A stretch of 5,864 nucleotides of DNA from Acidobacteriota bacterium (GTDB lineage: Bacteria; Acidobacteriota; Terriglobia; Terriglobales; Acidobacteriaceae), in contig JAJYBW010000229.1 of NCBI GenBank assembly GCA_021778815.1, positions 1 through 5,864 on the forward strand, given 5' to 3'. The notes below the pieces were generated by a model. The model searched no databases. It was not told the origin of the DNA and was given only the letters and a program-made list of their open reading frames with translations. The translations under genes were made by a program, and so were the position numbers. Below, one piece after another: positions 5,510-5,864 of the stretch. Numbering within the stretch: the stretch's first letter is position 1; each line of letters starts with the position of its first letter.

Positions 5510-5864
5510 TTAGGCGGATACCTCAGCCGGCGCGACCGGGGCAGAAAGCAAGCGCGTGAGAGCCAGTTCCGGATTCGCTTGCCGCATCAGCGATTCGCCG
5601 ACCAGGAATGCATTGAATCCAACTGCCCGAAGACGCGCGATGTCGGCGGCGGTGTGAATCCCGCTTTCCGTGACCCGGGCGATACTCTGCGGCAAGCTCG
5701 CGGCGAGCTCGATTGAAGTCTCCAGTCGCACCTCGAACGTGTGCAGGTTGCGATTGTTCACACCAATCGCATCGCAGCCAAGATCGAGCACTCGCGCCAG
5801 CTCTTCACCATTGTGAACTTCACACAGCACATCCAACTGCTGCGCGTGGGCAGCGTTCGTCAGC
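5510..5864 (-). CDS. trpC: Indole-3-glycerol phosphate synthase, C-terminal half (5' end cut by window)
   Basis: This is the C-terminal part, about 118 residues, of a protein usually near 260 residues long, which closes the indole ring to give indole-3-glycerol phosphate, the TrpA substrate. The frame is open to the window edge, so the true start lies beyond it. Motifs visible in order are LDVLCEVHN with a catalytic Glu, the substrate-site loop IGVNNRNLHTFEV, the phosphate-binding ESGIHTAADI and FLVGESLMR. The methionine sometimes read at 5836 would be a TTG in mid-domain; it encodes an internal leucine and is not a start. No fusion to trpF follows: trpC ends in TAA 10 bp before trpF. Upstream neighbours are unseen; trpD, trpG or trpE would be expected. 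Confidence 0.97.
   Translation of the reverse strand, partial: LTNAAHAQQLDVLCEVHNGEELARVLDLGCDAIGVNNRNLHTFEVRLETSIELAASLPQSIARVTESGIHTAADIARLRAVGFNAFLVGESLMRQANPELALTRLLSAPVAPAEVSA

Noticed and set aside
4102..5559. A 485-codon open frame on the plus strand across trpB, trpF and the end of trpC.
   Set aside because: It is fully antisense to intact, well-recognised genes, its translation (rich in His, Arg, Gln and Cys) resembles no family I know, and it has no ribosome site. Long antisense frames are common in GC-rich coding DNA.

Overview
The window holds a continuous block of aromatic amino acid biosynthesis genes, all on the minus strand. In transcription order (right to left) they are: the 3' half of trpC, trpF, trpB, trpA, a monofunctional AroQ-class chorismate mutase, a type I-beta DAHP synthase (aroF), prephenate dehydrogenase (tyrA), and the 5' part of a NAD(P)H-hydrate epimerase/repair gene (nnr). 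The window cuts trpC at its 5' end and nnr at its 3' end. I see no tRNA, rRNA, insertion sequence, CRISPR array or phage gene.

The genes are tightly packed. Gaps are 10 bp (trpC-trpF), 9 bp (trpF-trpB), 3 bp (trpB-trpA) and 7 bp (aroF-tyrA), and the chorismate mutase and aroF overlap by 4 bp (ATGA). Only two gaps are longer: 106 bp between trpA and the chorismate mutase gene, and 70 bp between tyrA and nnr. The most likely reading is one long transcript, or a trp unit and a CM-aroF-tyrA unit joined head to tail. No convincing promoter or terminator appears in either gap.

The genes cover two parts of one pathway. AroF catalyses the committed entry step from phosphoenolpyruvate and erythrose-4-phosphate. 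Chorismate mutase and TyrA take chorismate through prephenate to 4-hydroxyphenylpyruvate, the tyrosine precursor. TrpC, TrpF and the TrpBA complex carry out the last steps from anthranilate derivatives to tryptophan. The DAHP synthase has an N-terminal extension that in this enzyme class is the allosteric domain. TyrA is too short to carry an ACT domain, so feedback control probably sits mainly at DAHP synthase.

GC-rich DNA, several genes with clear Shine-Dalgarno sites, and the order trpCFBA - chorismate mutase - I-beta DAHP synthase - tyrA suggest a free-living bacterium. My best guess is an Acidobacteriota member (Terriglobia/Koribacter-like), from remembered gene order and protein style, not from a search. 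This is largely ordinary core metabolism. The points worth a second look are the translational coupling of unfused chorismate mutase and DAHP synthase, a small Phe-Phe-containing ORF ahead of the chorismate mutase, and the in-frame trpB-trpA junction.
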